A stretch of 64,000 nt of DNA, from positions 5,209,151 through 5,273,150 of the forward strand of contig NC_016584.1 of assembly GCF_000235605.1 (NCBI RefSeq), in the 5' to 3' direction. Numbering within the stretch: position 1 is the stretch's first letter; every line of letters begins with the position of its first letter. The position numbers and the translations under genes are program-made. Source of the stretch: Desulfosporosinus orientis DSM 765. Its GTDB lineage: Bacteria; Bacillota; Desulfitobacteriia; Desulfitobacteriales; Desulfitobacteriaceae. The notes beneath the pieces were generated by a model, which saw only the letters and a list, made by a program, of their open reading frames with translations, had not been told where the DNA came from and made no database searches. Of this stretch, positions 19,353 through 28,422 are shown piece by piece.

Positions 19353-21482
19353 TTAATTACTAAAGATACTTTGAGCTTGTTCGACAAGGGTATCAGGGAC
19401 AGCAGCTTCTCCCCCCAGGGCCCTTATCATTGGATGACTGCCTGAATCTCTCAGAGTTTTGAGGTAGGCTTCAGTAGCCGGAGGCAGCGTCGAAAGTGAA
19501 GGGTTAATTAACAAAATAGGGTCACCATTTTTTGCTGCCAAAGCGCTTCCTGCAATCCCGTCACTATAGTTAAATCCATTGGCTAGATAAATTGTCCCAG
19601 GATTGGTTGAAAGTTCGCTAAGTACTGCTCCGGCTGTATCAAAACGGGTATTTCCGGCAAGGCGTTTAACCTCAGCCGACGGAGCCAGTTCTTGGATCTG
19701 AGCTTCCACAGATTGAGACACAGCAGCTGTCCCCCCGACTATATAAACAGCAGCAGGTTTACTGCTCAATAAATAAGTCTTTGTTCTTTCAGGAAGTTCA
19801 TTATGTGACACTAAAAGGATTGGATATTGTTTTGCTACAAGGCTTACGGCACTTAGTGCATCAGGGAAGCTTTCGCCCGAAACCACTACCACAGGAGTTC
19901 CCGGTTCAATATTTGCCTTATCAACTACAGCCATTGCTGTTTCATAGCGATCAACTCCGCTCAATCGATCGACATTACCATATCCGTCTTTGCTGAGTTC
20001 CGCTTCAAATGCCGGGCTAATAATCCCCGTCCCGCCGATAATAATGAACTTGGTATCAGGATTGGCATGCATAGCAATATAATCAAAGGCTTCTTGTGAG
20101 TCTTCTACCGTCGCTCCTACCAGGAGAACCGGAGCGTTATCTTGTTTGGATAAAATGCTTGAGGATAACGCATCTGCGAAGTTTAGACCCGACACTAAGA
20201 TAATCGTATCACACTGACCGCCGTTATACTCTTCAGCAATCCTGCGGGCAGTCATGTAACTATCCTGACCAGCCAGGCGCTCGGGACGGCTTGCTTGTAT
20301 CATGGAATTCATTAAGTCCATATAATCAAAAGAGTTAGTATCATTAACTTCCGGGATTTGAATGTCTATGGGCTTGTTGATATTCGAAGTTACTGTGCTG
20401 AAGTCGATCTTCAAATTCAAGGTACCTGACGGTCCGGACTCAGCGATACTCTCTTCGTCCATCCCCGGGGCAGCCATTATCTTACTGATTTGGGCTAAGT
20501 CTACTTTGAGATCAATAGTACCGCTTTCCTTAACAACATACCCATTGGCAATAGCGTATTGCAGCTCTATGCCCTGATCACCCAAAAGAGTTACATCCTT
20601 TAATTGGTCCATTACAGTGTTGAAACTATCAAGAAACTCATCCTTGTTTTCTTCAAATTCTGCGAAGGCTTCATCAAATTCACTTAAGCCGATTCCTTGA
20701 GAAGAACTTTGATTCATTCCCAGAATAGAATGCATAAATGTCTTAACAAACGTCATCGCCTCTTTGTCCTGGGCAAAATTATTAACGGTATAGCGAATGA
20801 GTTCTTTCAATTCAGCATCATTAAGCTTAACCTCGTAGATTTTAGCCAATTTCCGGCCATCATTGGTTTCGACGTATTGGCTCCCTTTGGAAACCACCTT
20901 AACATCCGGGTTAAAGCGCTTAGCATAGCTGGTTAAAAAATCGATTTGTTGAGATTGCAGGCTGCTGAGACCGGCAAGATTTGAGAAGTTAAAACTACTA
21001 GGATTGGCAGATCCCATATTAAAGGGATTTAAGACCATGTATTCCTTTTTGGCAAATTGTGAAGGCAACGATGCCGCTGCCACTTGTGGGAGCTTAACAA
21101 CTTCTTTTAGTTTGGGCGTGTCTCCGCTAAAATCCGAATCCACCCATACCGGCATATTAATGGTCATGCCTTGCATGCTCAGGTTCATCTCAACCTGTGC
21201 CTTAGCAACTGTTTTCTCTTGATTCATGGTGGTTTTGGAGTCAAAATCCAGTTGAGCGTTATTTAAAAACGATGAAGCCATATCCACTTGCTGCTGGACA
21301 GCAGAATCAAACCCCGCTCCACTTAAGTTAAAGGTCAGCGTCGTTTGCTGCTCCAATGACGTCACATCCTGCATTTTCATGGCAGCATCAAAAATAACCT
21401 GCTGATTTTGGCTGCACCCCGTTAAGACAAGCAATAAACTCAGCAACGCCCCAATCCAAGGTGCTCTTTTCTTTAAGCCCAT
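19353..21482 (-). CDS. Surface lipoprotein with three cell-wall-binding repeats (CWB2)
   Basis: 709 aa. Residues 1-23 are a lipoprotein signal with lipobox LTGC (Cys23). Residues 24-390 resemble the DUF6583-like or LppX-like lipid-binding lipoproteins in composition (many MxxQ and VDLKVDL strands), but I do not recognise the family. From about residue 400 there are three tandem CWB2 (PF04122) repeats, seen as SGLNFADALSSSILSK, SGESFPDALSAVSLVAK and NGFNYSDGIAGSALAAK, each preceded by a DRY/DSY-type segment and containing IIGGTG or VGGTAAVS. CWB2 repeats tether proteins to anionic wall polymers. Having both a lipid anchor and wall-binding repeats is unusual. It is monocistronic. A second CWB2 protein lies at 54566-56470. 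Confidence 0.8.
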   Translation of the reverse strand: MGLKKRAPWIGALLSLLLVLTGCSQNQQVIFDAAMKMQDVTSLEQQTTLTFNLSGAGFDSAVQQQVDMASSFLNNAQLDFDSKTTMNQEKTVAKAQVEMNLSMQGMTINMPVWVDSDFSGDTPKLKEVVKLPQVAAASLPSQFAKKEYMVLNPFNMGSANPSSFNFSNLAGLSSLQSQQIDFLTSYAKRFNPDVKVVSKGSQYVETNDGRKLAKIYEVKLNDAELKELIRYTVNNFAQDKEAMTFVKTFMHSILGMNQSSSQGIGLSEFDEAFAEFEENKDEFLDSFNTVMDQLKDVTLLGDQGIELQYAIANGYVVKESGTIDLKVDLAQISKIMAAPGMDEESIAESGPSGTLNLKIDFSTVTSNINKPIDIQIPEVNDTNSFDYMDLMNSMIQASRPERLAGQDSYMTARRIAEEYNGGQCDTIILVSGLNFADALSSSILSKQDNAPVLLVGATVEDSQEAFDYIAMHANPDTKFIIIGGTGIISPAFEAELSKDGYGNVDRLSGVDRYETAMAVVDKANIEPGTPVVVVSGESFPDALSAVSLVAKQYPILLVSHNELPERTKTYLLSSKPAAVYIVGGTAAVSQSVEAQIQELAPSAEVKRLAGNTRFDTAGAVLSELSTNPGTIYLANGFNYSDGIAGSALAAKNGDPILLINPSLSTLPPATEAYLKTLRDSGSHPMIRALGGEAAVPDTLVEQAQSIFSN

Positions 21483-21645
21483 GAGTTAACCTCCCTATAA
21501 CATAATAATTGATTTATTATGTGTATTTCTACACAAGAAGACTAATCCCTCTTTTATGAAAAAAATTCTATAAGCATAGATAGGGAATTATTTTAAAACC
21601 CGACTAATGCCTGAAAGCTATCTTTGTATTTGTCAAGAAAATTAA

Positions 21646-21689
21646 AGCATGTCCCAGAAACGACAACGTTGTCTTTTCCGGGACATGCT
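21646..21689 (-). terminator. Terminator downstream of leuS
   Basis: Long near-perfect hairpin AGCATGTCCC...GGGACATGCT with a GACAACGTTGTC core (two mismatches), followed on the minus strand by TTAATTTTC. It lies 30 nt past leuS. Confidence 0.85.
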
Positions 21690-21720
21690 CTGGAAGCTGT
21701 CTAATAATGACAGGTTCCCA

Positions 21721-24216
21721 TTACTTAACAACGATATTAACCAACTTACCGGGAACAGTAATGACCTTTACCACGGTTTTACCCTGGGTAAATTCTTCTA
21801 CTTTAGGCTGAGCAAGGGCAAGCTTTTCAAGTTCATCTGCTGAGATGTCAGCCGCAGCCTGAATTCTATCCCGTACTTTTCCATTCACTTGAAGAATAAT
21901 GGTAACTTCATCTTGGACAAGAGCTGCTTCATCAACACTTGGCCAAGGCTGAAGATGAATGCTGTCAGTATGACCTAATTCCCTCCAAAGTTCCTCGGTA
22001 ATATGCGGCGCAATGGGGGCCAAAAGCGTCAGAATCCCTTCCAAGGCTTCCCGCCCAACTTCCGGGTCAGCATTTGGACGTTCCTTATAAAGATATAAGG
22101 CATTAACCCATTCCATAATCGTACTAATGGCCGTATTAAAATTATATCGTTTGCCAATGTCTATGGTTACTTTTTGGATTGCAGAATGAGTGTGACGGCG
22201 CATCTCTTTCCCTTCTGCATCAAGCTTCACCCAGCGATCTGAGCTAGCTTTAGAGGAGGATGGATCTGCTTTTAAGAGGGGCTCAAATTGAGCAACTAAG
22301 CGCCAAACGCGGTTGAGGAAACGATAACAGCCTTCAACCCCTTGGTCGCTCCATTCCAAATCTCTCTCAGGGGGAGCAGCAAAGAGAATAAACAGCCGAG
22401 CAGTATCCGCCCCATATTTCCCTATAATTGCCCCTGGGCTAACTACATTTCCTTTGGATTTAGACATTTTAGATCCATTCATACAAACCATGCCTTGGGT
22501 AAGCAAGTTTTGGAAAGGCTCCTCCGCATCCAGATACCCAAAATCCTTCAAAGCTTTGGTAAAGAAGCGTGCATAGAGCAAATGAAGAATGGCATGTTCC
22601 ACTCCGCCTACATACTGATCCACATTCATCCAGTAGTTAACATTTTCTTTAGAGAACGCCTCTTGAGTATTCTGGGGATCTGTGTAGCGCAAGAAATACC
22701 AGGAAGAACAAGCGAAGGTATCCATAGTATCCGTTTCACGGCGAGCAGCTCCACCGCACTTAGGACAGGTTGTTTCGATAAAGGAAGAAGAGGTAGCCAG
22801 AGGATTTTCCCCAGATTTAAAAACTACATCCGGAGGAAGCAGCACAGGCAATTGTTCTTCCGGAACAGGTACGGTTCCACAGGAATCGCAATAAACCATG
22901 GGAATGGGGGCACCCCAATACCGCTGTCTGGAAATTAGCCAGTCACGCAAGCGGAAGTTAACCTTTCGCTGCCCCATACCCATTCGCTCTGCTTCGTCAG
23001 CCATACGTTCCAAGGCCTCCTGGCTGCTAAGCCCATCGAAAGCACCGGAATTCACCATAAAACCTTCCTCAGTATAAGCAGCTTTGAGGGGCAACTCTTT
23101 TTCTTCTGGAGAACTGCCCTCAGGCAAGATTACAGTTTTGATTTCTAAACCGTATTTCGCAGCAAATTCAAAATCCCTCTCATCATGTGCAGGTACCCCC
23201 ATAACTGCACCTGTACCGTATTCCAGCAAAACATAGTTTGCAATCCAAATCGGCACTTCCTTGCCGCTTAGGGGATTCAGACAATAGGCACCAATGAACA
23301 TCCCTTCCTTTTCTGCATCCGTGGATGTCCGGGCTATTTCGTTAAGTCCGTTCATTTTCTCAATAAATGCTAAGACATCCGCCTCATATCCGGTTCCTTT
23401 TACCAGTTTCAGAACCAGAGGATGTTCCGGAGCCAACACCACATAGCTGACCCCAAAGACGGTATCAATCCGAGTCGTATACACTAAAATCTTTTCCGGA
23501 CGCTCTTCCAGAGCAAAGTTTACCTCCACTCCTTCAGAACGGCCAATCCAGTTACGCTGCATGGTTTTGACTTTTTCCGGCCAACCAGGCAGCTTATCTA
23601 AATCTTCAAGGAGAACATCGGCATAATCCGTAATCCGGAAAAACCATTGTTCCAGGCTTTTCTTAGTAACTAATGTATCGCAGCGCTCACAGCCTCCATC
23701 CACGACCTGCTCATTAGCCAGCACTGTTGCACAGGAGGGACACCAATTAACTGCTGCCTTCTTCTTATATACTAAACCATGCTTATAAAACTCCAGGAAC
23801 AACCACTGGGTCCATTTATAATAGCTGGGATGACAAGTTGCCACTTCTCTGTCCCAATCATAGGAAATTCCCATCTCCTGAAGCTGACGCCGCATATTAG
23901 CGATATTCTTCCAGGTCCAATCTGCCGGAGGGGTTTGATGTTTAATCGCAGCATTCTCCGCAGGCAGCCCAAAGGAATCCCAACCAATAGGATGAAGAAC
24001 ATTATGACCGGTCATTCGTTTATAACGTGCAATAACGTCAGCGATGGAGTAGTTACGCACATGCCCCATATGTAAATCCCCCGAAGGATATGGAAACATT
24101 GCCAAGGCATAATACTTTGGCTTTGAGGAATTCTCCTCAGTTTTATAGGCCTTATTGTCCAGCCATTCTTTCTGCCACTTTGATTCAATCTTAGGAAATG
24201 AATACTTCTCTTGCAT
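21721..24216 (-). CDS. leuS: Leucyl-tRNA synthetase
   Basis: 831 aa from ATG at 24216 ([15 protein letters not shown]), preceded by GGGGGAAGG. Class I synthetase charging tRNA-Leu. HIGH motif appears as [14 protein letters not shown] near residue 45 and KMSKS as [13 protein letters not shown] near 580. The editing (CP1) domain contains [13 protein letters not shown] and [15 protein letters not shown], with the threonine-rich and GVPAHD editing residues. A zinc-type CPSC...CERC motif lies near residue 165. It is regulated by the T-box leader directly upstream. It is part of the nadD-yqeK-rsfS-leuS series. Confidence 0.97.
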   Translation of the reverse strand: MQEKYSFPKIESKWQKEWLDNKAYKTEENSSKPKYYALAMFPYPSGDLHMGHVRNYSIADVIARYKRMTGHNVLHPIGWDSFGLPAENAAIKHQTPPADWTWKNIANMRRQLQEMGISYDWDREVATCHPSYYKWTQWLFLEFYKHGLVYKKKAAVNWCPSCATVLANEQVVDGGCERCDTLVTKKSLEQWFFRITDYADVLLEDLDKLPGWPEKVKTMQRNWIGRSEGVEVNFALEERPEKILVYTTRIDTVFGVSYVVLAPEHPLVLKLVKGTGYEADVLAFIEKMNGLNEIARTSTDAEKEGMFIGAYCLNPLSGKEVPIWIANYVLLEYGTGAVMGVPAHDERDFEFAAKYGLEIKTVILPEGSSPEEKELPLKAAYTEEGFMVNSGAFDGLSSQEALERMADEAERMGMGQRKVNFRLRDWLISRQRYWGAPIPMVYCDSCGTVPVPEEQLPVLLPPDVVFKSGENPLATSSSFIETTCPKCGGAARRETDTMDTFACSSWYFLRYTDPQNTQEAFSKENVNYWMNVDQYVGGVEHAILHLLYARFFTKALKDFGYLDAEEPFQNLLTQGMVCMNGSKMSKSKGNVVSPGAIIGKYGADTARLFILFAAPPERDLEWSDQGVEGCYRFLNRVWRLVAQFEPLLKADPSSSKASSDRWVKLDAEGKEMRRHTHSAIQKVTIDIGKRYNFNTAISTIMEWVNALYLYKERPNADPEVGREALEGILTLLAPIAPHITEELWRELGHTDSIHLQPWPSVDEAALVQDEVTIILQVNGKVRDRIQAAADISADELEKLALAQPKVEEFTQGKTVVKVITVPGKLVNIVVK

Positions 24217-24255
24217 TATTAAAACCTTCCCCCTTAGAAATATTAAAAACATACT

Positions 24256-24480
24256 AAAAATCTCTCGTCCCGAAAGGGACGAGAGACCTCACTCCCGTGG
24301 TACCACCCAAATTGATTCTCAAATGATTTTAACGGCTCACACCGGTGTTCATTGTAACCTGAACACAGCTCCCGGGTGAGTTCCTGAAGTCCTCAACAAC
24401 GGCTTGCACCCTCCGCCGCCTCTCTAAAAGAAAGTTCTCCAGTACTACTCCCATTCTCAGCCTTTATGTTTTTTAGTTCT
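24256..24480 (-). promoter_or_regulatory. T-box riboswitch of leuS (specifier CUC, leucine)
   Basis: Minus-strand leader of leuS. T-box sequence GGGTGGTACCACGG spans 24308-24295 and pairs with the tRNA acceptor end. The terminator stem TCTCTCGTCCC/GGGACGAGAGA at 24286-24261 is followed by five T. Upstream, a Stem I-like region contains GGGAGTAGTAC and GGTGCAAGCC, and the specifier loop reads GAA-CTC-A, with CTC at 24380-24378, a leucine codon that fits the downstream gene. Uncharged tRNA-Leu would stabilise the antiterminator. Exact 5' end uncertain. Confidence 0.93.
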
Positions 24481-24495
24481 CAACTTATTCCCAGA

Positions 24496-24855
24496 TTAAT
24501 GTTTCATTGCTTCCAAGGCAACAACTTCCGCATCTTTCCAAAGACGCTCAAGCTGATAAAATTCACGTTGGTCCGGAGTCATAATATGAATCACCAAGTC
24601 ACCGCCACAATCCATCAATACCCATTTAGCCTCGGGCAACCCTTCTAAATGAATAATCGGTATTCCCATTTCCGGCAGTTTTTCTTCCAAGTGATCCGTG
24701 ATTGCTTTAACCTGAGTGGCAGTATTTCCAGTCACAATAAAACAATAATCTGTGACTACAGAGATACCTTTTAAACTCAACAGCGTGATATCTCCACCTT
24801 TTTTGTCCTCGATATACCCAACCACTTGATTAAGCATTTTGTGATCTAATTCCAA
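24496..24855 (-). CDS. rsfS: Ribosome silencing factor RsfS
   Basis: 119 aa from TTG at 24855, chosen because AAAGGAGG lies 7 nt upstream. In-frame starts further up have no such site. RsfS binds L14 on the large subunit and blocks subunit joining in starvation. Core motif: IEDKKGGDITLLSLKGISVVTDYCFIVTGN..., then HLEGLPEAKWVLMDCGGDLVIHIM and YQLERLWKD at the C-terminus. It overlaps the yqeK 3' end by 26 nt, so translation is coupled. It belongs to the conserved nadD-yqeK-rsfS neighbourhood. Confidence 0.95.
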   Translation of the reverse strand: MELDHKMLNQVVGYIEDKKGGDITLLSLKGISVVTDYCFIVTGNTATQVKAITDHLEEKLPEMGIPIIHLEGLPEAKWVLMDCGGDLVIHIMTPDQREFYQLERLWKDAEVVALEAMKH

Positions 24856-25426
24856 TATTTTGCCTCCTTTGTAAATCATCAAACGTCAATTGGGTTAGAG
24901 GATGAATTGGACGTTTGCTTTGTTCCAAATATTTTAAAGTGTGTTTAACACATACTAACGTACCCTTTTCTAAGTTATCATACAAGGATTGACGTAAAAA
25001 GTCCACTTCTGGAAAATCACGGTCCGGTTCTGTCAAATCGGCACTATAAATAAGCATTTCTAAAGGACCCATTCCCGGCCTACCCAAAGTATGATTGGCC
25101 ACGGCCGCCACAATCTCCGCGTCATCTAAACCATAATAATGTTCCAACCAATAAGCCGCCACAGGACCATGCAAAACATAAGGGCTCTGTTCATCTTCAG
25201 GATACTTGAGCAAATTCCATCGACGCGCATACCTTAGCTGACTATTTAAAGGGATTTCTTTTGCTAAATCGTGCACTAACCCTGCACAACGAGCCTTCAG
25301 CGGATCCAATCCATGCCGGCGAGCCAAAACCTCAGCCCAGTCGGCTACGCCCAAAGTATGCCTAAGGCGTTCCTCTGAAAGTACGCGAGTAGCTAGATCC
25401 CTCAGCACTTCAACTTGTAATGTCAC
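24830..25426 (-). CDS. yqeK: YqeK-type HD-domain hydrolase (Ap4A hydrolase family)
   Basis: 198 aa HD-superfamily phosphohydrolase. YqeK proteins hydrolyse diadenosine tetraphosphate symmetrically. Metal ligands: RHTLGVADWAEVLA (His near residue 23), AGLVHDLAKE (HD, near residue 49), VLHGPVAAYW (His near 83) and VANHTLG (His near 110). Start is GTG with GGGAGAAC just upstream. It lies between the RRM protein gene and rsfS on the same strand. In many Firmicutes nadD directly precedes yqeK. Here a small RRM gene lies between them. Confidence 0.93.
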   Translation of the reverse strand: MTLQVEVLRDLATRVLSEERLRHTLGVADWAEVLARRHGLDPLKARCAGLVHDLAKEIPLNSQLRYARRWNLLKYPEDEQSPYVLHGPVAAYWLEHYYGLDDAEIVAAVANHTLGRPGMGPLEMLIYSADLTEPDRDFPEVDFLRQSLYDNLEKGTLVCVKHTLKYLEQSKRPIHPLTQLTFDDLQRRQNIGIRSQNA

Positions 25427-25527
25427 GTTCTCCCGCTCCTCTTTTTTCTTTCACATTCTCTTTAATAATCTATTTTATCAAGCAATCCTCTTTTATGTCA
25501 AAACAAGTTATTAATTAAGTTGTTTAA

Positions 25528-25571
25528 TAAAAAGGGAGACCCCCTACAAGCTTGTCAGAGGCCTCCCTTTC
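25528..25571 (-). terminator. Terminator downstream of the RRM protein gene
   Basis: AAAGGGAG.../...CTCCCTTT stem with inner GCCTC-like pairing, followed on the minus strand by TTATT. It begins 10 nt after the RRM gene stop, so yqeK probably has its own promoter. Confidence 0.8.
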
Positions 25572-25581
25572 AGTCGCAGGA

Positions 25582-25833
25582 TTACATTTGTTTTGGTCTA
25601 GCTTCGTTTACCGTTAAAGGCCTTCCACCAAAATCTTTGCCATTTAACTCCTCGGCCATACGTGCCGCATCCGCATCCTCAACCTCAATAAATCCAAACC
25701 CCCTGGAGCGGCCAGTTTCACGATCGGTAATAATCCGACTGCTTTCTACTTGACCATACGCACTGAAGAATTCGCCGAGTTCTTCTGCAGTCGTATTCCA
25801 CGGAAGATTTCCGACATAAAGTGTTGTTGCCAT
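25582..25833 (-). CDS. Small RRM-type RNA-binding protein
   Basis: 83 aa, a single RNA recognition motif: RNP2 TLYVGNLPW at residues 4-12 and RNP1 RSRGFGFIEV near residue 45, with conserved aromatic positions. Glycine-rich tail absent. Start ATG at 25833, with AGAGGTGA upstream, in place of the in-frame GTG 12 nt earlier that abuts that site. Bacterial single-RRM proteins of this type (cyanobacterial Rbp-like) are often cold-induced RNA chaperones. The role here is not shown. It sits alone between nadD and yqeK with its own terminator. Confidence 0.9.
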   Translation of the reverse strand: MATTLYVGNLPWNTTAEELGEFFSAYGQVESSRIITDRETGRSRGFGFIEVEDADAARMAEELNGKDFGGRPLTVNEARPKQM

Positions 25834-25935
25834 GCTCACTGTCACCTCTTGTCATGTATTAAATCAACTGATCGTTTTTAGTATGGTCAAATCCAGCTAT
25901 AGTATGCGAATAAAAAAAGGATTTCCATGATCAAA

Positions 25936-26583
25936 TTATTTGTTAACATACAACTTCATCTCTTCAAGATAAAGACGAACAGCTTCTGGCAAAAGGTAAC
26001 GGATAGGTTCTCCGCATTGAACCCTTGATCGTATGTCCGTCGACGAAATCGCCAACGCCGGCACCTCTAGATAATGAATCTTCTCTTGCGTATCCGGGTG
26101 CTCTTCTTGAACTTTCAGAAAAAAATCCCGCGCATCGAATCCCGGACGAGCTGCGCCGATAAATTGAATCAATCTTAAGATTTCTTCCGCTTCACGCCAG
26201 GAAAAGATCTCCAAAAGAGCATCGGACCCGGTAATAAAATAAAGTTCGTGCTCCGGATAAGTACGGTGCAGAATACGCAAAGTGTCAACGGTATAAGATG
26301 GCCCTTCCCTCTCGATTTCCAGGGATGAGATTTCAAAAAACTCATTATCCTCAATGGCACGTCTAACCATCTCATAGCGCATCGGGCCAGCCGAAATGTC
26401 CTTTCTGTGTTTATGAGGAGGTGTTCCCGTTGGAATAAACAGCACTTTACTTAATTTGAACTTCGCACGAGCCATCTCAGCCGCAACCAAATGCCCATAA
26501 TGGATGGGGTCAAAGGTTCCTCCCATTATGCCTAAACGCGGTTTTTCTCTCTTCTGCAGAGCCAACCGTTCCAAGTCAGTCAT
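25936..26583 (-). CDS. nadD: Nicotinate-mononucleotide adenylyltransferase
   Basis: 215 aa. Adenylates nicotinate mononucleotide in NAD synthesis. Motifs: LGIMGGTFDPIHYGHLVAAE near residue 18 (GGTFDP-x-HxGH), VLFIPTGTPPHK near 50, and the C-terminal ISSTDIRSRVQCGEPIRYLLP (SSTxIR). N-terminal extension of about 17 residues (MTDLERLALQKREKPR) before the usual start. It starts 35 nt after the upstream ABC-F gene. In many Firmicutes nadD follows obg-yhbY. In this window those genes are 24 kb away. Confidence 0.96.
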   Translation of the reverse strand: MTDLERLALQKREKPRLGIMGGTFDPIHYGHLVAAEMARAKFKLSKVLFIPTGTPPHKHRKDISAGPMRYEMVRRAIEDNEFFEISSLEIEREGPSYTVDTLRILHRTYPEHELYFITGSDALLEIFSWREAEEILRLIQFIGAARPGFDARDFFLKVQEEHPDTQEKIHYLEVPALAISSTDIRSRVQCGEPIRYLLPEAVRLYLEEMKLYVNK

Positions 26584-26617
26584 AGAGTAATTCTCCTAAC
26601 GGATTAAAAATAAGGTA

Positions 26618-28174
26618 TTAGATGATCTTTGTTGTCCACTCCTCCAGATTCCAAACATCCGTTACCCAGTCTTGATAAAAATCCGGTTCGTGGGAAACCA
26701 CAATCACAGTACCCTTATATTCCATAATCGCTCTCTTAAGCTCAGCCTTAGCATCTACATCCAGATGATTGGTAGGTTCGTCCAGAACCAGCCAATTCAC
26801 TTCCTTCAGCATGAGCTTACACAAGCGAACTTTGGCATTTTCGCCTCCGCTTAAAACCATCATTTTACTGGAGATGTGTTCGCTGGTTAATCCACACCGG
26901 GCTAAGGCTCCCCGCACTTCAGAATTAGAAAGTCCCGGGAACTCATCCCACACTTCTTCAAGGGCTGTTTTAGTGTTTTTACGGCTTGACTCTTGTTCAA
27001 AATACCCAGGATAAAGATAGTCTCCCAGCTCAACTTCCCCTGAAACCGGCGGAATATACCCTAGCAATGTTTTTAACAACGTGGATTTGCCCAAACCGTT
27101 AACACCGCGAATGGCGACCTTCTGTCCCCGTTCCAAACTTAAATTTAAGGGACGAGTTAATGGTTCATCATAACCCAAAACAATATCCTTAGCCTCAAAG
27201 ATCAGCTTCCCCGGGGTTCGAGCTTCTTGAAATTTAAACTTTGGCTGAATCTTCTCTCTTGGCCGTTCAATTAAATCCATTTTATCCAATTGCTTCTGAC
27301 GACTCTTGGCACGTCCCGTAGTGGAAATCCTCGCCTTGTTCCGGGCAATAAAATCTTCGAGGCGATCGACTTCTTTTTGCTGCTTATCATAAGCTTTTTG
27401 TTCCTGAATCTTTTTGGTTTCCAAAAGAGCCATAAATTGCTCGTAGTTGCCTGTATAGCGTGTCAGTTCCGCATTTTCCACATGATAAATAACGTTAATC
27501 ACGCTGTTTAAAAAGGGAACATCATGGGAAACAAGAATGAAAGCATTTTCATACTGGATCAGATAGCGTTTGAGCCACTCAATATGCTCTGCATCCAAAA
27601 AGTTAGTCGGCTCGTCTAAAATCAGAATTGTGGGGTTCTGAAGCAATAGCTTGGTAAGCAGGACTTTGGTTCTCTGTCCTCCGCTCAAATCTGTAACATC
27701 TTTATCGAGGCCGATTTCTCCAAGTCCAAGACCATTAGCAACTTCTTCTATCTTTGTATCAATCATATAGAAACCATTGTGTTCGAGAATCGTTTGAATC
27801 TCTCCTACCTCTTCCATGAGTTTATCCATTTCACTCTCTGAAGCATTACCCATGCGGTCATAGCTTGCCAACATCTCTGCTTCCAAATCATACATTCCCT
27901 GAAACGCCTCTTTAAGCACGTCCCGAATAGTCTTTCCCTTCTCCAAAACAGAATGCTGATCTAAATAACCCACGGTCACTCGATTCGACCATTCTACTTT
28001 ACCTTTATCAGGCATAAGTTTCCCAGTAATAATATCTAAAAAGGTGGATTTTCCCTCTCCGTTCGCTCCCACTAAGCCAACGTGCTCCCCTTTTAATAAA
28101 CGAAAAGTTACCTCTTCAAAGATTTTCCGCCCGCCAAATCCATGGCTGACATTTTCAACATTTAAAACACTCAT
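26618..28174 (-). CDS. ABC-F ATPase, YfmM-like
   Basis: 518 aa with two ATPase domains and no membrane segments, so an ABC-F translation factor or ribosome-associated protein rather than a transporter. Walker A GANGEGKSTFLD (residue ~37) and GVNGLGKSTLLK (~352), signatures LSGGQRTKVLL and LSGGENAKVRL, and an interdomain charged linker (P-site tRNA interaction motif region, about 240-300). Closest remembered relative is B. subtilis YfmM (SHGFGGRKIF, YLDQHSVLEKGKTIRDVLK). It ends 35 nt before nadD, same strand. A drug-resistance role is possible but cannot be judged from sequence. Confidence 0.9.
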   Translation of the reverse strand: MSVLNVENVSHGFGGRKIFEEVTFRLLKGEHVGLVGANGEGKSTFLDIITGKLMPDKGKVEWSNRVTVGYLDQHSVLEKGKTIRDVLKEAFQGMYDLEAEMLASYDRMGNASESEMDKLMEEVGEIQTILEHNGFYMIDTKIEEVANGLGLGEIGLDKDVTDLSGGQRTKVLLTKLLLQNPTILILDEPTNFLDAEHIEWLKRYLIQYENAFILVSHDVPFLNSVINVIYHVENAELTRYTGNYEQFMALLETKKIQEQKAYDKQQKEVDRLEDFIARNKARISTTGRAKSRQKQLDKMDLIERPREKIQPKFKFQEARTPGKLIFEAKDIVLGYDEPLTRPLNLSLERGQKVAIRGVNGLGKSTLLKTLLGYIPPVSGEVELGDYLYPGYFEQESSRKNTKTALEEVWDEFPGLSNSEVRGALARCGLTSEHISSKMMVLSGGENAKVRLCKLMLKEVNWLVLDEPTNHLDVDAKAELKRAIMEYKGTVIVVSHEPDFYQDWVTDVWNLEEWTTKII

Positions 28175-28248
28175 AAAGTTAAACTTCTCTCCTCATAACT
28201 GTCAAGCAGCGAGTTCCGAGTCTTATACCCTTCATTGCCTGACACCGC

Positions 28249-28404
28249 TTACTTATCAAACATACCGCCGACTTTGCGCCGTTTAATACCTTTTCTCTTT
28301 TCTCCTATTTTTTGAGCAGGCTTTATGGGGCCTCCTTGCTGAGAACTTTTCATTTTTTTCTCCTCAACGATCTTTTTCATCTGCGCCAAGGTCTTCTCAT
28401 CCAT
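28249..28404 (-). CDS. Small basic protein, 51 aa, unknown
   Basis: ATG at 28404 with a GGAGG ribosome binding site 9 nt upstream, ending in TAA. The product is lysine-rich (MDEKTLAQMKKIVEEKK... ending RRKVGGMFDK) with no membrane segment. It starts 19 nt after the stop of the Uup-type ABC-F gene and precedes the YfmM-like gene, all on one strand, so it may be co-transcribed with them. No family recognised. The good ribosome binding site and position support a real gene. Conservation is untested. Confidence 0.6.
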   Translation of the reverse strand: MDEKTLAQMKKIVEEKKMKSSQQGGPIKPAQKIGEKRKGIKRRKVGGMFDK

Positions 28405-28422
28405 CGATTATTTCCTCCAGTA

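Noticed and set aside
22342-22938. 198-codon plus-strand frame opposite leuS
   Set aside because: It lies wholly antisense to a well-conserved synthetase gene and has no family features.
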